Below are positions 28,037 to 35,748 of a stretch of 38,347 nt of DNA, piece by piece. A program made the translations under genes and the position numbers. The notes beneath the pieces are model-generated. The model saw only the letters and a list, made by a program, of their open reading frames with translations, was not told where the DNA came from and ran no database searches. Position 1 is the stretch's first letter; each line of letters starts with the position of its first letter. Source of the stretch: Sphingomonas sp. 37zxx (GTDB lineage Bacteria > Pseudomonadota > Alphaproteobacteria > Sphingomonadales > Sphingomonadaceae); NCBI RefSeq assembly GCF_000786205.1, contig NZ_JROH01000035.1, positions 1-38,347 on the forward strand. Direction: 5' to 3'.

Positions 28037-29418
28037 CAGTTTGCCCCTTCCACTGTCGCGAGATAGGCCATTGCGGCGGCCTCGCTGTCTTCGATAGCGA
28101 TTTCCACGGCGCGCTTGGCTGCGTCGAGTAGCGACTTTGCGCGATGCTCGGCATCAAAAGCCGAAAGCACTGAACTGCGGACTGATTGCTGAACATCATT
28201 CGGCGCGTCCCATACCACTATCCGGGCGATGTCTTGCGGGTACAGCTCGATCTGGCCAGACGAACCCTTGATATGCCGTTCAATCTGCCACTGTCCAAGA
28301 GGACTGTTGAGGAAAACTGAGAGGAAAACTGGGTCGATCTTGTCTGTGCGCATTACCGTCACGTGGTTGTCAGGCAATGATGGTTCGTCATGGAGATAAA
28401 CAGCAGTACGCCCGATGGTGCCAACTCCTGTTCCGTTCATCAGTACATCGCCATTCCGAATCTGCACTGGGGAACCCGTTTTGGTTGCGGTCCTATTGTC
28501 ATCCAAAATCACCCGGTTGGTTCGGACGTGTTTCGAATTCACAACTGGCAAGCCAGTCTCGGCATAGATCGGTTGGCGCCCTCTGGAGTTAACTGCGAGA
28601 ATATCTGATAGCGCGATAGCCCTGCCGGTTTCTTGAAGCCGCTGTTCGACATCTTGGAAAAGAGGGCGAAAGTATTGCGCGTCCAATCGGCCTGCTGCCA
28701 GAGCGTCACTGGCCTTGGCCGAGTAGGTTAGGGGCTCTGGTGGCGCCCATCCAGCTAGTCCCAGATGCCTAATCAAATCCTGTTGAGCTACAATTTGAGC
28801 TGATTTACCTGCCCTAGTTTCGAAAATTTGTCTTTCATACAGATCGTCAATTTTCAACTGAAAATCATTTGAAAATTCAGGTATGAATATGCGACCTACA
28901 TCATTTGGATAAAGATGAAGTTGTCCAGTTGCGCCTGTCACATAGCGAGAAATTTGTGACTGGCCATACCAGCCGCTCAGAAACGCAGCCACTATCGCAG
29001 GGCTAACATTTTTTACCCGAACAACGGTAACCTCTGAAACCGTTGCGAAACGTCCATTCTCACGGAAAAGCTGGACTTTTCCAATCGAACCCTGTCCGAT
29101 CGAGGAGATCAGAATATCATTTCGCTTTAAGAAAAACGCTTCTTCCTCCGACGAACTGCGAAGCAGTCTTTCCTCTGAGAAAGATTCAGAAATGTCACCT
29201 GATCGCACAACAGGAAAGTCTCCGTTGGTATCATATTCTAAGTTTCTTCCTTTCAGAGGCTTAGGTGCAAAAGCGGCAATTTGATTGTGCGGGCGTGACC
29301 GAACTATTTCAATAGCAGCGAGAGAGTCCCGCCCTTGGAATTGGGAATCGAGCCTAAGTTTGGGATTCTCTACTTGCAAGGCGCTAACGGGCACAATGCT
29401 GATATCATGCCCCTCCAA
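28036..29418 (-). CDS. hsdS: Type I-like restriction specificity subunit (HsdS), two TRDs
   Basis: 460 residues with two target-recognition domains of the HsdS type. Repeated landmarks mark the two halves: GQGSIGKVQLF with TGQLHLYPNDVGRIFIPE in the first and GVGTIGRTAVYL with SGQIELYPQDIARIVV in the second, each followed by a helical conserved region. Each TRD should read one half of a bipartite target. It lies 32 bp after the methyltransferase gene and overlaps the HEPN-like gene by ATGA. The stretch coding the first TRD (about 28790-29300) is clearly more AT-rich than the rest, suggesting that this domain was exchanged. Confidence 0.92.
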   Translation of the reverse strand: MEGHDISIVPVSALQVENPKLRLDSQFQGRDSLAAIEIVRSRPHNQIAAFAPKPLKGRNLEYDTNGDFPVVRSGDISESFSEERLLRSSSEEEAFFLKRNDILISSIGQGSIGKVQLFRENGRFATVSEVTVVRVKNVSPAIVAAFLSGWYGQSQISRYVTGATGQLHLYPNDVGRIFIPEFSNDFQLKIDDLYERQIFETRAGKSAQIVAQQDLIRHLGLAGWAPPEPLTYSAKASDALAAGRLDAQYFRPLFQDVEQRLQETGRAIALSDILAVNSRGRQPIYAETGLPVVNSKHVRTNRVILDDNRTATKTGSPVQIRNGDVLMNGTGVGTIGRTAVYLHDEPSLPDNHVTVMRTDKIDPVFLSVFLNSPLGQWQIERHIKGSSGQIELYPQDIARIVVWDAPNDVQQSVRSSVLSAFDAEHRAKSLLDAAKRAVEIAIEDSEAAAMAYLATVEGAN

Positions 29419-29450
29419 AAGACCGTCGAACCGGTCCTTATTGAAGGGGC

Positions 29451-31451
29451 CTACCGAAAAAAAGGCAGGCCCTCCCGCCTAGAAAATTCCTCAAACGCTT
29501 CGGCAATACCGTCTCGTGTCAGGCCATCATGGTTGAACAGGTCATGCTCAACGATCAAATGGTTGTGGCTATCACGAAGGTAGCTACCATCTGGCTGCTT
29601 TCGATACACTTTGCGGCCCGAGTTATCGACACTCTCCACCTGCTGCGTTGCAAAGAAGATATTATATTCGTCTTGTCGGGGGCACAGCGGACCAGCGTCG
29701 AGATCATCGTTCCATTTCTGAACAAATAACACGCTCGTCTTGGTGTTGGTGTGCGGCTTGAAAGTGTTGGGGTGGAGGCCGACTACAGCCAAGATCCTAC
29801 ACCGCTCCATGATAAATTCCCGGATCCGTTGATCCGATAAATTATTAAATCGACCCTGTGGCAACACCACAGCCATGCGACCGCCGGGACGAAGAAAATC
29901 AATGTTGCGTTCGATGAACAGTAAATCGCGGGCGACTTTACCCTCAAGCTTGCCATCCTTCTTGTGCGCGACCTCATACGGGCTGAGCATGTCGGATTGC
30001 TTTATGTCCCCGGCAAAGGGAGGATTCGCTAATAGCACGTCGAAATTGAACTGGCGGTATTCGCCCGGCTTTTTGACCGCGCGGAGGCGCTTCAGCCCAT
30101 TCCATCCGTTGGCATAGGTTTCCTGCCACTCTGGCTGGCTGGTGGTTTCATCCCACTTCGTCCAGTCGAGCGTGTTGAGGTGCAGCACGTTGGTTTCGCC
30201 ATCGCCCGCGATCAAATTGAGGCAGCGGGAGACGCGGACGCTCTTTTCGTCAAAATCCACCGCGAAGACATTGCGGCGGACATATTCCACCGCGCGCGGC
30301 TCCTTCGCCTCCATGGTGAAGAGGTCGCCTTCCGACTTGCCCAGCTCCGCGTAAATCTGCTTCCAGACGTGGAACATGGTGTGGACGGTGAAGCCTGCCG
30401 ATCCGCAGGCCGTATCGATCACGGTTTCATGTTCCTGCGGGTTCATCATTCGCACGCACATGTCGATCACCCAGCGCGGGGTGAAATACTGGCCTTTTTC
30501 GCCCTTCGACGATTTCGACACGAGATATTCGAAGGCGTCGTCCACGACATCGAGGTTGGAGTTGAACAGCTTCCACTCTTCCAGCGAGCCGACGCAGACT
30601 TGAAGGTGATCAGGTGACAGGCGGATGCGCTCATCATCCAGAAACACGCCCGGCCATTTCTGCTTTGCTTCGTCGAACAGGGCCTGGATCGAGGCCTTGA
30701 GCTGCGCCGCCGTGTTCTGGTTCCGGAAGCGCAGATTGCGATGCATCTGGTAGGATGTCATCTCGTCATACAGCTTCGTGAAGATCAGTTTGAAGACCTC
30801 TTCGAACACGTCAACGCCCGCGTTCGCTAGAACTTCATCTTCCATCTCCTGGATCAGCCCGCGCAGGGACCGGGCAGATTTCCCTTCTCTGGCGCGTGCG
30901 TCTTCAAGCTCGATCAGGGTCTGAATTCGCCAAGGCTCATCCACAATCTGCTCGATGGTTTGATCTGCCCGGGGCAGCTCATGGATCGGCATGAAGTAGT
31001 TGGGGTTCTTGCGGTGCCAGACTTCGGCGAGGATGCCGTCGCTCCACACTGCCAAAGGTGCACCGGTGGCATGAGCGTATGATCGCAGCTGCTCTTTGCC
31101 GTCTTTGAGCTTCTGCTGCTTCACTTCAATGATGATGTACGGGACGGTCTTCCTGTCAGCGTCGAATACGACGATATCGGCACGCTTGGACGTATCACGC
31201 CCGAAGGTAATCGGATATTCGACAGCGATGCGCGAAGGAGCGTAGCCGAGCGTATTGATCAGGCGCGAAAGCCAAAGCTGGCGCACATGTTCTTCAGGCT
31301 TGAGCTGGACCTCCTTATTTCGAACGAGGCATTCAACGTAGCGGACGGATTTGCCGCGGACATCTCGTTCAACGCTGCGCTGCCTCAAGGCGCTGATTTC
31401 ATCCTCTGAAAATAGAACAAATTCAATCGTTTCTTTTGTCATCACATTCAT
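29451..31451 (-). CDS. N-6 adenine DNA methyltransferase fused to an N-terminal PD-(D/E)XK nuclease
   Basis: 666 residues. Residues about 50-150 match the HsdR N-terminal nuclease domain and keep the PD-(D/E)XK core: D92 (RADIVVFD), E109 and K111 (IIIEVKQQ). A helical region follows, then an HsdM-type gamma methyltransferase with motif X/I KGQYFTPRWVIDMCVRMM, DTACGSAGF (346-354) and motif IV NPPF (476-479). Fusion of cutting and methylating domains in one chain with a separate S subunit resembles BcgI-like type IIB or type IIG enzymes rather than classical type I. No HsdR helicase lies nearby. It is the first gene of a five-gene minus-strand operon. The start ATG at 31451 has weak SD. Confidence 0.9.
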   Translation of the reverse strand: MNVMTKETIEFVLFSEDEISALRQRSVERDVRGKSVRYVECLVRNKEVQLKPEEHVRQLWLSRLINTLGYAPSRIAVEYPITFGRDTSKRADIVVFDADRKTVPYIIIEVKQQKLKDGKEQLRSYAHATGAPLAVWSDGILAEVWHRKNPNYFMPIHELPRADQTIEQIVDEPWRIQTLIELEDARAREGKSARSLRGLIQEMEDEVLANAGVDVFEEVFKLIFTKLYDEMTSYQMHRNLRFRNQNTAAQLKASIQALFDEAKQKWPGVFLDDERIRLSPDHLQVCVGSLEEWKLFNSNLDVVDDAFEYLVSKSSKGEKGQYFTPRWVIDMCVRMMNPQEHETVIDTACGSAGFTVHTMFHVWKQIYAELGKSEGDLFTMEAKEPRAVEYVRRNVFAVDFDEKSVRVSRCLNLIAGDGETNVLHLNTLDWTKWDETTSQPEWQETYANGWNGLKRLRAVKKPGEYRQFNFDVLLANPPFAGDIKQSDMLSPYEVAHKKDGKLEGKVARDLLFIERNIDFLRPGGRMAVVLPQGRFNNLSDQRIREFIMERCRILAVVGLHPNTFKPHTNTKTSVLFVQKWNDDLDAGPLCPRQDEYNIFFATQQVESVDNSGRKVYRKQPDGSYLRDSHNHLIVEHDLFNHDGLTRDGIAEAFEEFSRREGLPFFR

Positions 31452-31851
31452 TAGGACCCGTCCCCAAGTACGTACCAGTCACGCCGCGATTTGATTGGTA
31501 GCGGCTCTCCCACAAGATTCCGTACCGCTACAACAGGAAGTCGCAGACCGCGAGTGAAGAGTTGAAACTGTTCCACATCAGCAGGTTAGCTTCGAGCATT
31601 CATAGAGCAATGCCCCTGGCGAGTTTATCGCTCTCATGCCCGTAATGGTGCCGCTACCCTGCCGGGCAACCTGCTCTATCCGCTGGCGCGGACCGGGCCT
31701 GTGGTCCCGGCCCATGCGGGTGACGATCAGGAGCGTAGCAAGCGGAGCGGGAGTTTCCGGAGGACGCGCTCTGTCCCGCATGGCCTGTGGCCATGCTCCT
31801 GAGGGCGCGGCGTTCCTGAGCTAACCCGCAGGCGCTCTTGCCTCTTTCATT
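31452..31851. other. Gene-free region upstream of the restriction operon
   Basis: No convincing gene on either strand; the frames here have no family resemblance and poor codon bias. It must hold the promoter of the minus-strand operon. An inverted pair GTAGCGG (31498-31504) and CCGCTAC (31525-31531), and the palindrome GTACGTAC (31468-31475), lie within 80 bp of that start codon and are operator candidates, perhaps for a control protein not encoded here. Confidence 0.4.
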
Positions 31852-32057
31852 GCCGGACGCCCGCTGGCCCACTTGGCCCGCGCGCAGGGCGTCCGGCGGC
31901 TTCGCGCCGTGCAAGGGCGCCGTTTTTGTGCGGATCGCGGCGGCGATCCTTGTCGGGGAACGCCAAGGGCTTTGCCCTCTCGTTCCCAAACCCCAATCGA
32001 CACCCCCGTGTGGCGGGCTTCGCCCGCTGGCCCGCGCCAGGGCATCGATTGGGGTTT
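31852..32057 (+). other. Array of strong inverted repeats; candidate structured RNA or origin-like element
   Basis: Successive perfect or near-perfect stems. 31852-31862 with 31887-31897 (11 bp). GGATCG 31932-31937 with CGATCC 31944-31949. GGGAACG 31956-31962 with CGTTCCC 31981-31987, enclosing AGGGC/GCCCT (31966-31970/31974-31978). The 13-bp pair 31988-32000 with 32045-32057 encloses GCGGGC/GCCCGC near 32013-32024. The last stem is followed by TTCC. No coding potential fits. It ends about 80 bp before the DUF3768 operon. Strand is assumed from that operon. Confidence 0.45.
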
Positions 32058-32138
32058 TCCCTCCCCCTCCCATCCTCGCCGGAAGGCAGAGCCGCATGCC
32101 GCGTGACGGATGCGGCTTTGCCGGATGGAGGTTGGACC

Positions 32139-32327
32139 ATGGGTGACCTGATCTTGAATTACCGCGCGTGTGGGGCCGAGTGCCGGGAGGACTGGCTTCG
32201 CATGCTGGCGCATGACAATGGCTTGCCGCTGGTGGCGGTGCAGCAGCTGGCGGACGAGCTGGGCGAGCGCGAGGATTTCGGCGAGCTGGTGCGGCTGTGC
32301 GAGTGCGGCGGGAGCATCGCGCCATGA
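32139..32327 (+). CDS. Small hypothetical protein, first gene of the DUF3768 operon
   Basis: 62 residues ([15 protein letters not shown] at the N-terminus; then a helix LLPLVAV-like segment and [16 protein letters not shown]), probably all helical. GGATGGAGGTTGGACC upstream gives a strong SD for the ATG at 32139. Its stop overlaps the start of the DUF3768 gene (ATGA), which supports it as a real coding unit. Two Cys near the N-terminus and two at the end (CECGG) could bind metal, but this is not established. Function unknown. Confidence 0.7.
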   Translation: MGDLILNYRACGAECREDWLRMLAHDNGLPLVAVQQLADELGEREDFGELVRLCECGGSIAP

Positions 32328-32707
32328 GCGGCGCGGTGCTGTCTGGCTCCGAGCGCATTGCGCGGCTCAATGATCTGGCGCGCCGCGCCATGGGGATTGC
32401 CTGCGTGGTGGTGGCGACCGAGGGCATTCGGGCCTTGCCCGAGGCCGAACAGTCGCGGCTGCGCGAGCTGGTCGAGACCTTCGATGCCTTCACGCCTGAC
32501 AATGATCCCTATGGCGAGCGCGACTTTGGGGCGATCTATCAAGGGGTGGCCGGGGTCTGGTCGACCTTGCGACCTGTCGATGTTGCGGTGACCGTGTTCT
32601 GGAAGATCGATGCGTATGACCGCGAGTTACGCTTCGGCAGCGAGGACCCTGCCGATCCCGCCGTGACCCGGCGGGTGCTGACCATCATGCTGGCGAGCGA
32701 GTATTGA
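32324..32707 (+). CDS. DUF3768 domain-containing protein
   Basis: 127 residues. DFGAIY and VFWKIDAYD followed by GSEDPADPAVTRRVLTIMLASEY is the DUF3768 pattern, found in alphaproteobacterial plasmids and integrative elements; its biochemical role is unknown. The ATG at 32324 overlaps the stop of the preceding gene and the next gene begins 2 bp after its stop. The three genes therefore form a tight operon, conserved-looking but unexplained. Soluble, acidic, no catalytic signature. Confidence 0.87.
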   Translation: MSGAVLSGSERIARLNDLARRAMGIACVVVATEGIRALPEAEQSRLRELVETFDAFTPDNDPYGERDFGAIYQGVAGVWSTLRPVDVAVTVFWKIDAYDRELRFGSEDPADPAVTRRVLTIMLASEY

Positions 32708-32708
32708 T

Positions 32709-33116
32709 ATGGCTGGCCGCTCCCACACGGTCGAACCGTCGCGCCTTGCGTTCGGTGCGTGGTGCCACGCCACCGACAAGCAGATTGGCGAAGGCGATAT
32801 TCGCGCCAGCTACAGCGCCGACCGCATCGGCATGGGTCAGCCCATCCGCAAGCCATTCCGATATGGCGGAGAGCTTTGGGCCTGTGTCGGCACTGGTCCT
32901 GCGGGAGCAGAGGCCTACCGGCTCGTGCATCCATCGCTCTATGGCGGCATAGCGCGCACCTATCATGATCGGTGCCGCGATGGCGATCGCGCGCGCGGTG
33001 ATCTGGCGGGCTTCTATGACGGCATCATCGTGCGTCACGCCGGACGGGAACTTGTGATGGTCGGTCCGCCCGTTACCTTCGTCGCAGGCGGGGAGGCGCA
33101 GCTGTCCCTGTTCTAA
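32709..33116 (+). CDS. Hypothetical protein, third gene of the DUF3768 operon
   Basis: 135 residues, no family recognised. The text includes RLAFGAWCHATDKQIGEGD and GGELWACVGTGPAGAEAYRLV, with a C-terminal FYDGIIVRHAGRELVMVGPPVTF, suggesting a compact beta-rich domain. No signal or membrane segment. It starts 2 bp after the DUF3768 stop, so translation is probably coupled. It is convergent with the DUF1778 gene (22 bp gap). Confidence 0.7.
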   Translation: MAGRSHTVEPSRLAFGAWCHATDKQIGEGDIRASYSADRIGMGQPIRKPFRYGGELWACVGTGPAGAEAYRLVHPSLYGGIARTYHDRCRDGDRARGDLAGFYDGIIVRHAGRELVMVGPPVTFVAGGEAQLSLF

Positions 33117-33138
33117 AGTCTCGAGATTTTTTGCGGGG

Positions 33139-33435
33139 CTATTCAGCAGAAGCCTTGGTTTCCCAAGGTGCGGGCCGCTTGAGCAGCGCGACCATTTCTT
33201 CCACGGGCTTCGCCGGGCTGTCCAGCATGGCGATGAAGGCCGCGAAGCCTGCGGGCGGCATGCTAATGACCGTGTTCTCCATTATCACTTCTTCGGCTGC
33301 CCGCACCGTCGCATCGCGCATGAACTCCGCGCGGGAGTACCCGCGCAGGCTCGCCGCCCGGTCGATGATCGCAATGTCGGCATCTGCAAGTCGCATCGAA
33401 ACGCGGTGATCCTTGCGCTGGACGTGGCGAGCCAT
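33139..33435 (-). CDS. DUF1778/ribbon-helix-helix antitoxin-like protein
   Basis: 98 residues. RVSMRLADADIAIIDRAASLRGYSRAEFMRDATVRAAEEV is the RHH DNA-binding pattern of DUF1778 (TacA-type) antitoxins. The C-terminal half (IAMLDSPAKPVEEMVALLKRP) is the usual toxin-neutralising segment with the LDxPxxP-like core. An AAGGAGATTGACC SD precedes the ATG at 33435. TacA genes normally precede a GNAT acetyltransferase toxin gene, but none lies downstream on this strand; the DUF3768 operon converges instead. It is therefore an orphan antitoxin or a plain regulator. Confidence 0.85.
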   Translation of the reverse strand: MARHVQRKDHRVSMRLADADIAIIDRAASLRGYSRAEFMRDATVRAAEEVIMENTVISMPPAGFAAFIAMLDSPAKPVEEMVALLKRPAPWETKASAE

Positions 33436-33708
33436 GGTCAATCTCCTTGGTGCGCAGGTACCACAATGTATCGGATTTTGCATTGCGGGGCGAGGCTGGC
33501 GGCAGGGCAGGGCAGGGAGGTGGCGGTAACCGCGGCTTCGGTCTGGCGGCTTCGTTTTGAGCACCCGAACTGGCCGCACGCGGTCGAGGGTCAATGTCCG
33601 GCCCGCGCCGGTTCCGTCCCGTCACCCGTGTTGGACATGACCCCGCGCCCTCTGCCGCGCGGCCTTTCTGTCTGGTGCAACGAGCCACCAACACGAAAGG
33701 AACATCTC

Positions 33709-33951
33709 ATGGCCCGCACGTCCCAAGCTCCCGCACCCGCCAGCGCCCCCGAGCCCAAGGCTCCGGATTTCATCGCCTGGCATGTCAGCAATCGCGGCGA
33801 CAAGGCCTTCTGGACCAAGGTCGGAGCCGCATGGTTCCACCGCGACCGCAAGGGCCTGTCGCTCCAGCTCGAGGTTGTGCCGATCAATGGCCGGATCGTG
33901 CTGCGGACGCCGCTCGACGACGAGACGAGGGAAGGGCAGCCGGGCGGTTAG
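33709..33951 (+). CDS. Small hypothetical protein
   Basis: 80 residues. A Pro/Ala-rich start (residues 4-18) leads to FIAWHVSNRGDKAFWTKVGAAWFHRDRKGLSLQLEV, then VLRTPLDD. This resembles small proteins of plasmids and mobile elements with an IAWHV...W..IGAAW pattern and unknown role. ACGAAAGGAACATCTC upstream gives a clear SD for the ATG at 33709. It is divergent from the DUF1778 gene across 273 bp that contains both promoters. Confidence 0.75.
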   Translation: MARTSQAPAPASAPEPKAPDFIAWHVSNRGDKAFWTKVGAAWFHRDRKGLSLQLEVVPINGRIVLRTPLDDETREGQPGG

Positions 33952-34171
33952 CGCCCGGCGAAATCTATACACCCGATTTCCCGGCACCGAATTCCACTGT
34001 TTGCTCCTGCATCGATTTTGCATTGGTACGGCGATGAGGGAATTGGGCGAGGCAGGCGCTCGTGGAGCTCGATGTGCTTAGGTACCAATGTTTCAACGGT
34101 TTTTCGAAGGTGCAGATGGCATCGTCATATGCTTTAGGTGGGCTCCGCGCTGTTCGTTACCGCCTAGCCCC

Positions 34172-34188
34172 ATTCAAGTTTCTTGAAT
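34172..34188. promoter_or_regulatory. Perfect 7-bp inverted repeat upstream of abiEi
   Basis: ATTCAAG (34172-34178) and CTTGAAT (34182-34188), 3-bp spacer, about 54 bp before the AbiEi-like start, in an AT-rich stretch. AbiEi antitoxins repress their own operon by binding inverted repeats, so this is the natural operator candidate. A longer-range 9-bp inverted pair (34021-34029 and 34082-34090) also lies in this 290-bp gene-free gap. Confidence 0.5.
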
Positions 34189-34241
34189 TCTTTACGAGTA
34201 AGCGATAGAGGCAATGTCGGAAACGTCGTATTTTGGCTGAC

Positions 34242-34835
34242 ATGATGGCTACGCTCGCACAGCAAATTCTGGACCGGTTCGCAGAGGGTGGCACCCTCGC
34301 GCGCGCCGACCTCGTGCTAGATGCCGATTACGACTCCATCGGGCGAGCACTTGGCGAGTTGGTCAAGGATAGGAAAATCGTTCGTGTCAGCCGGGGCCGT
34401 TACCGCAAGGCAGATAAAGGGCAGGCCGCGCCCGCCAACACAATCAGCGAGGCAATCGAGAAGAAGGTTCGCCGCTCCAAGCGCAACGTTTTTCTGCGCA
34501 AGGATTTCGCTGGCCTCGGGAGTTATGACGCGATCGGACGTGCACTCAAGCAGAAGACCGAAGACGGCAAGCTCGTGCAGATCGGATACGGCCTCTACGC
34601 CAAGGCTCAGGTTTCACCGTTCACCGGCAAGCCGGCTCCCGTGGTCGGTATCAAGCGATTGGCAACAGAAGCGCTGGAACGCCTCGGCAAGGAAGTTTCA
34701 GTATCTTCGTATGAGGATGCTTACAATTCTGGCCGCTCTACCCAGGTGCCTACGGGGCGGATGATAGCGGTGAAGGACCGGGTTCGCCGTCGCATCGGCT
34801 ACGACGGGAATTATGTCATTTTCCAACGCGCCTGA
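34242..34835 (+). CDS. AbiEi-like antitoxin (DUF6088 type)
   Basis: About 197 residues from the ATG at 34242 (34245 also possible). The N-terminal winged helix has TLAQQILDRF, then YDSIGRALGELVKDRKIVRVSRGRYRK. A second similar unit (RKDFAGLGSYDAIGRALKQKTEDGKLVQIGYGLYAK) repeats the motif, and the C-terminal domain contains VVGIKRLATEALERLG and STQVPTGRMIAVKDRV. This is the DUF6088/AbiEi-like pattern, antitoxin of type IV abortive-infection systems, which also represses transcription. It overlaps the AbiEii start by 23 bp, showing a single operon. Confidence 0.85.
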   Translation: MMATLAQQILDRFAEGGTLARADLVLDADYDSIGRALGELVKDRKIVRVSRGRYRKADKGQAAPANTISEAIEKKVRRSKRNVFLRKDFAGLGSYDAIGRALKQKTEDGKLVQIGYGLYAKAQVSPFTGKPAPVVGIKRLATEALERLGKEVSVSSYEDAYNSGRSTQVPTGRMIAVKDRVRRRIGYDGNYVIFQRA

Positions 34836-35748
34836 TGAGGCAACCCTTGGCCAGGTTGCTGGCGCGCTGGCTGTCGATGAAGCCTTTGTCGAGAAGGACT
34901 GGTACGTCGTTCAGGCAATCGCGCAGCTTGTTGCGCTCGGCAGTGATGACATTTTGCCCGTGTTCTCGGGCGGCACCTCACTTCTAAAGGGGTATGGCCT
35001 GATCCGCCGTTTCTCCGAAGATATCGATTTCAAACTTCATCTTTCCGCGGCGTTCCTAGCGCAATCGAATAACCAAAAGCGGAAGCAGCTAGGCGACTTT
35101 CGCGAGATGCTTACGACAGCATGGGGACAGGCTGGATTTGGGCTCACCAAGGCCGAGGCGCGCGATGCGAATGGGTTCATCCAGATCGAGATGGACTATC
35201 CCACCTGCATTGAAGCTCACGGTGCGCTGCGGCCCCATATCCTGGCAGAGCTGTCGGCCAAGCCGCCTCGCCTGCCAGTCCAGCACCGCTCTGTTGCCTC
35301 CTTCGTGAATCAATATGCTGCCATGGTCCCGGAGGTCGAGAGTATCGCGTGCGTTGATCCGGTCGAAACGGCGGCAGACAAACTCAGTGGCTTTGCCTGG
35401 CGCGCAATTGCCCGTGATCGCGCCAGCGAGACAGATGATGCGACAATTGTCAGGCATTTGCATGATCTCGCAGCACTCGAACACGCGGCGACGAACAGTG
35501 CCGAGTTTCCCGAGCTTCTCAAGACTACCCTGATTGACGACACCAATCGTGGCCGTGGGGCAGTTGCCGACCTCGCTCCGCGCGAGCGGCTCGATGCCAT
35601 GCTGGCCCAACTAGCCCAGGATGAAGCCTATGTCGCCGAGTATAGCCAATTCGTCGGCGGGATGGCGTTCGCGGCTGGGGCGGCCATTCCCTCGTTCGAC
35701 GAGGCCGTCGCTGCTGTGACCCGTCTATGCGCACTTCTTGCTGATTGA
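34813..35748 (+). CDS. AbiEii/AbiGii-family nucleotidyltransferase toxin
   Basis: 311 residues. The DNA polymerase beta-like nucleotidyltransferase core is plain: FSGGTSLLKGYG (GGTSL 53-57) followed by RRFSEDIDFKL (D70, D72), then a later EM(D)YP strand. VEKDWYVVQAI precedes it as in AbiEii/MenT-like toxins. Known members transfer nucleotides to tRNA acceptor stems and stop growth. The metal-binding Asp pair and GS-like motif are intact, so activity is expected. It shares an operon with the AbiEi-like gene and is the last clear gene before the right boundary of the element. Confidence 0.93.
   Translation: MSFSNAPDEATLGQVAGALAVDEAFVEKDWYVVQAIAQLVALGSDDILPVFSGGTSLLKGYGLIRRFSEDIDFKLHLSAAFLAQSNNQKRKQLGDFREMLTTAWGQAGFGLTKAEARDANGFIQIEMDYPTCIEAHGALRPHILAELSAKPPRLPVQHRSVASFVNQYAAMVPEVESIACVDPVETAADKLSGFAWRAIARDRASETDDATIVRHLHDLAALEHAATNSAEFPELLKTTLIDDTNRGRGAVADLAPRERLDAMLAQLAQDEAYVAEYSQFVGGMAFAAGAAIPSFDEAVAAVTRLCALLAD

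Noticed and set aside
29451..31451. Calling the fusion a classical type I HsdM
   Set aside because: The N-terminal part keeps D92, E109 and K111 of a PD-(D/E)XK nuclease and there is no HsdR gene in the operon, so a type IIB/IIG-like enzyme fits better.
31636..31824. Possible 62-residue gene upstream of the hairpin array
   Set aside because: No ribosome binding site, no family resemblance, and composition like non-coding DNA.
31654..32502. 282-residue minus-strand frame across the hairpin array
   Set aside because: Ser/Arg/Pro/Ala-rich without a domain, and it runs antisense to the well-supported DUF3768 operon.
33436..33708. Possible CRISPR or repeat array in the divergent DUF1778 region
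   Set aside because: There is a GGCAGGGCAGGGCAGGGAGG run near 33500, but it is only a short G-rich repeat; no spaced repeats of CRISPR size exist here or elsewhere in the window.
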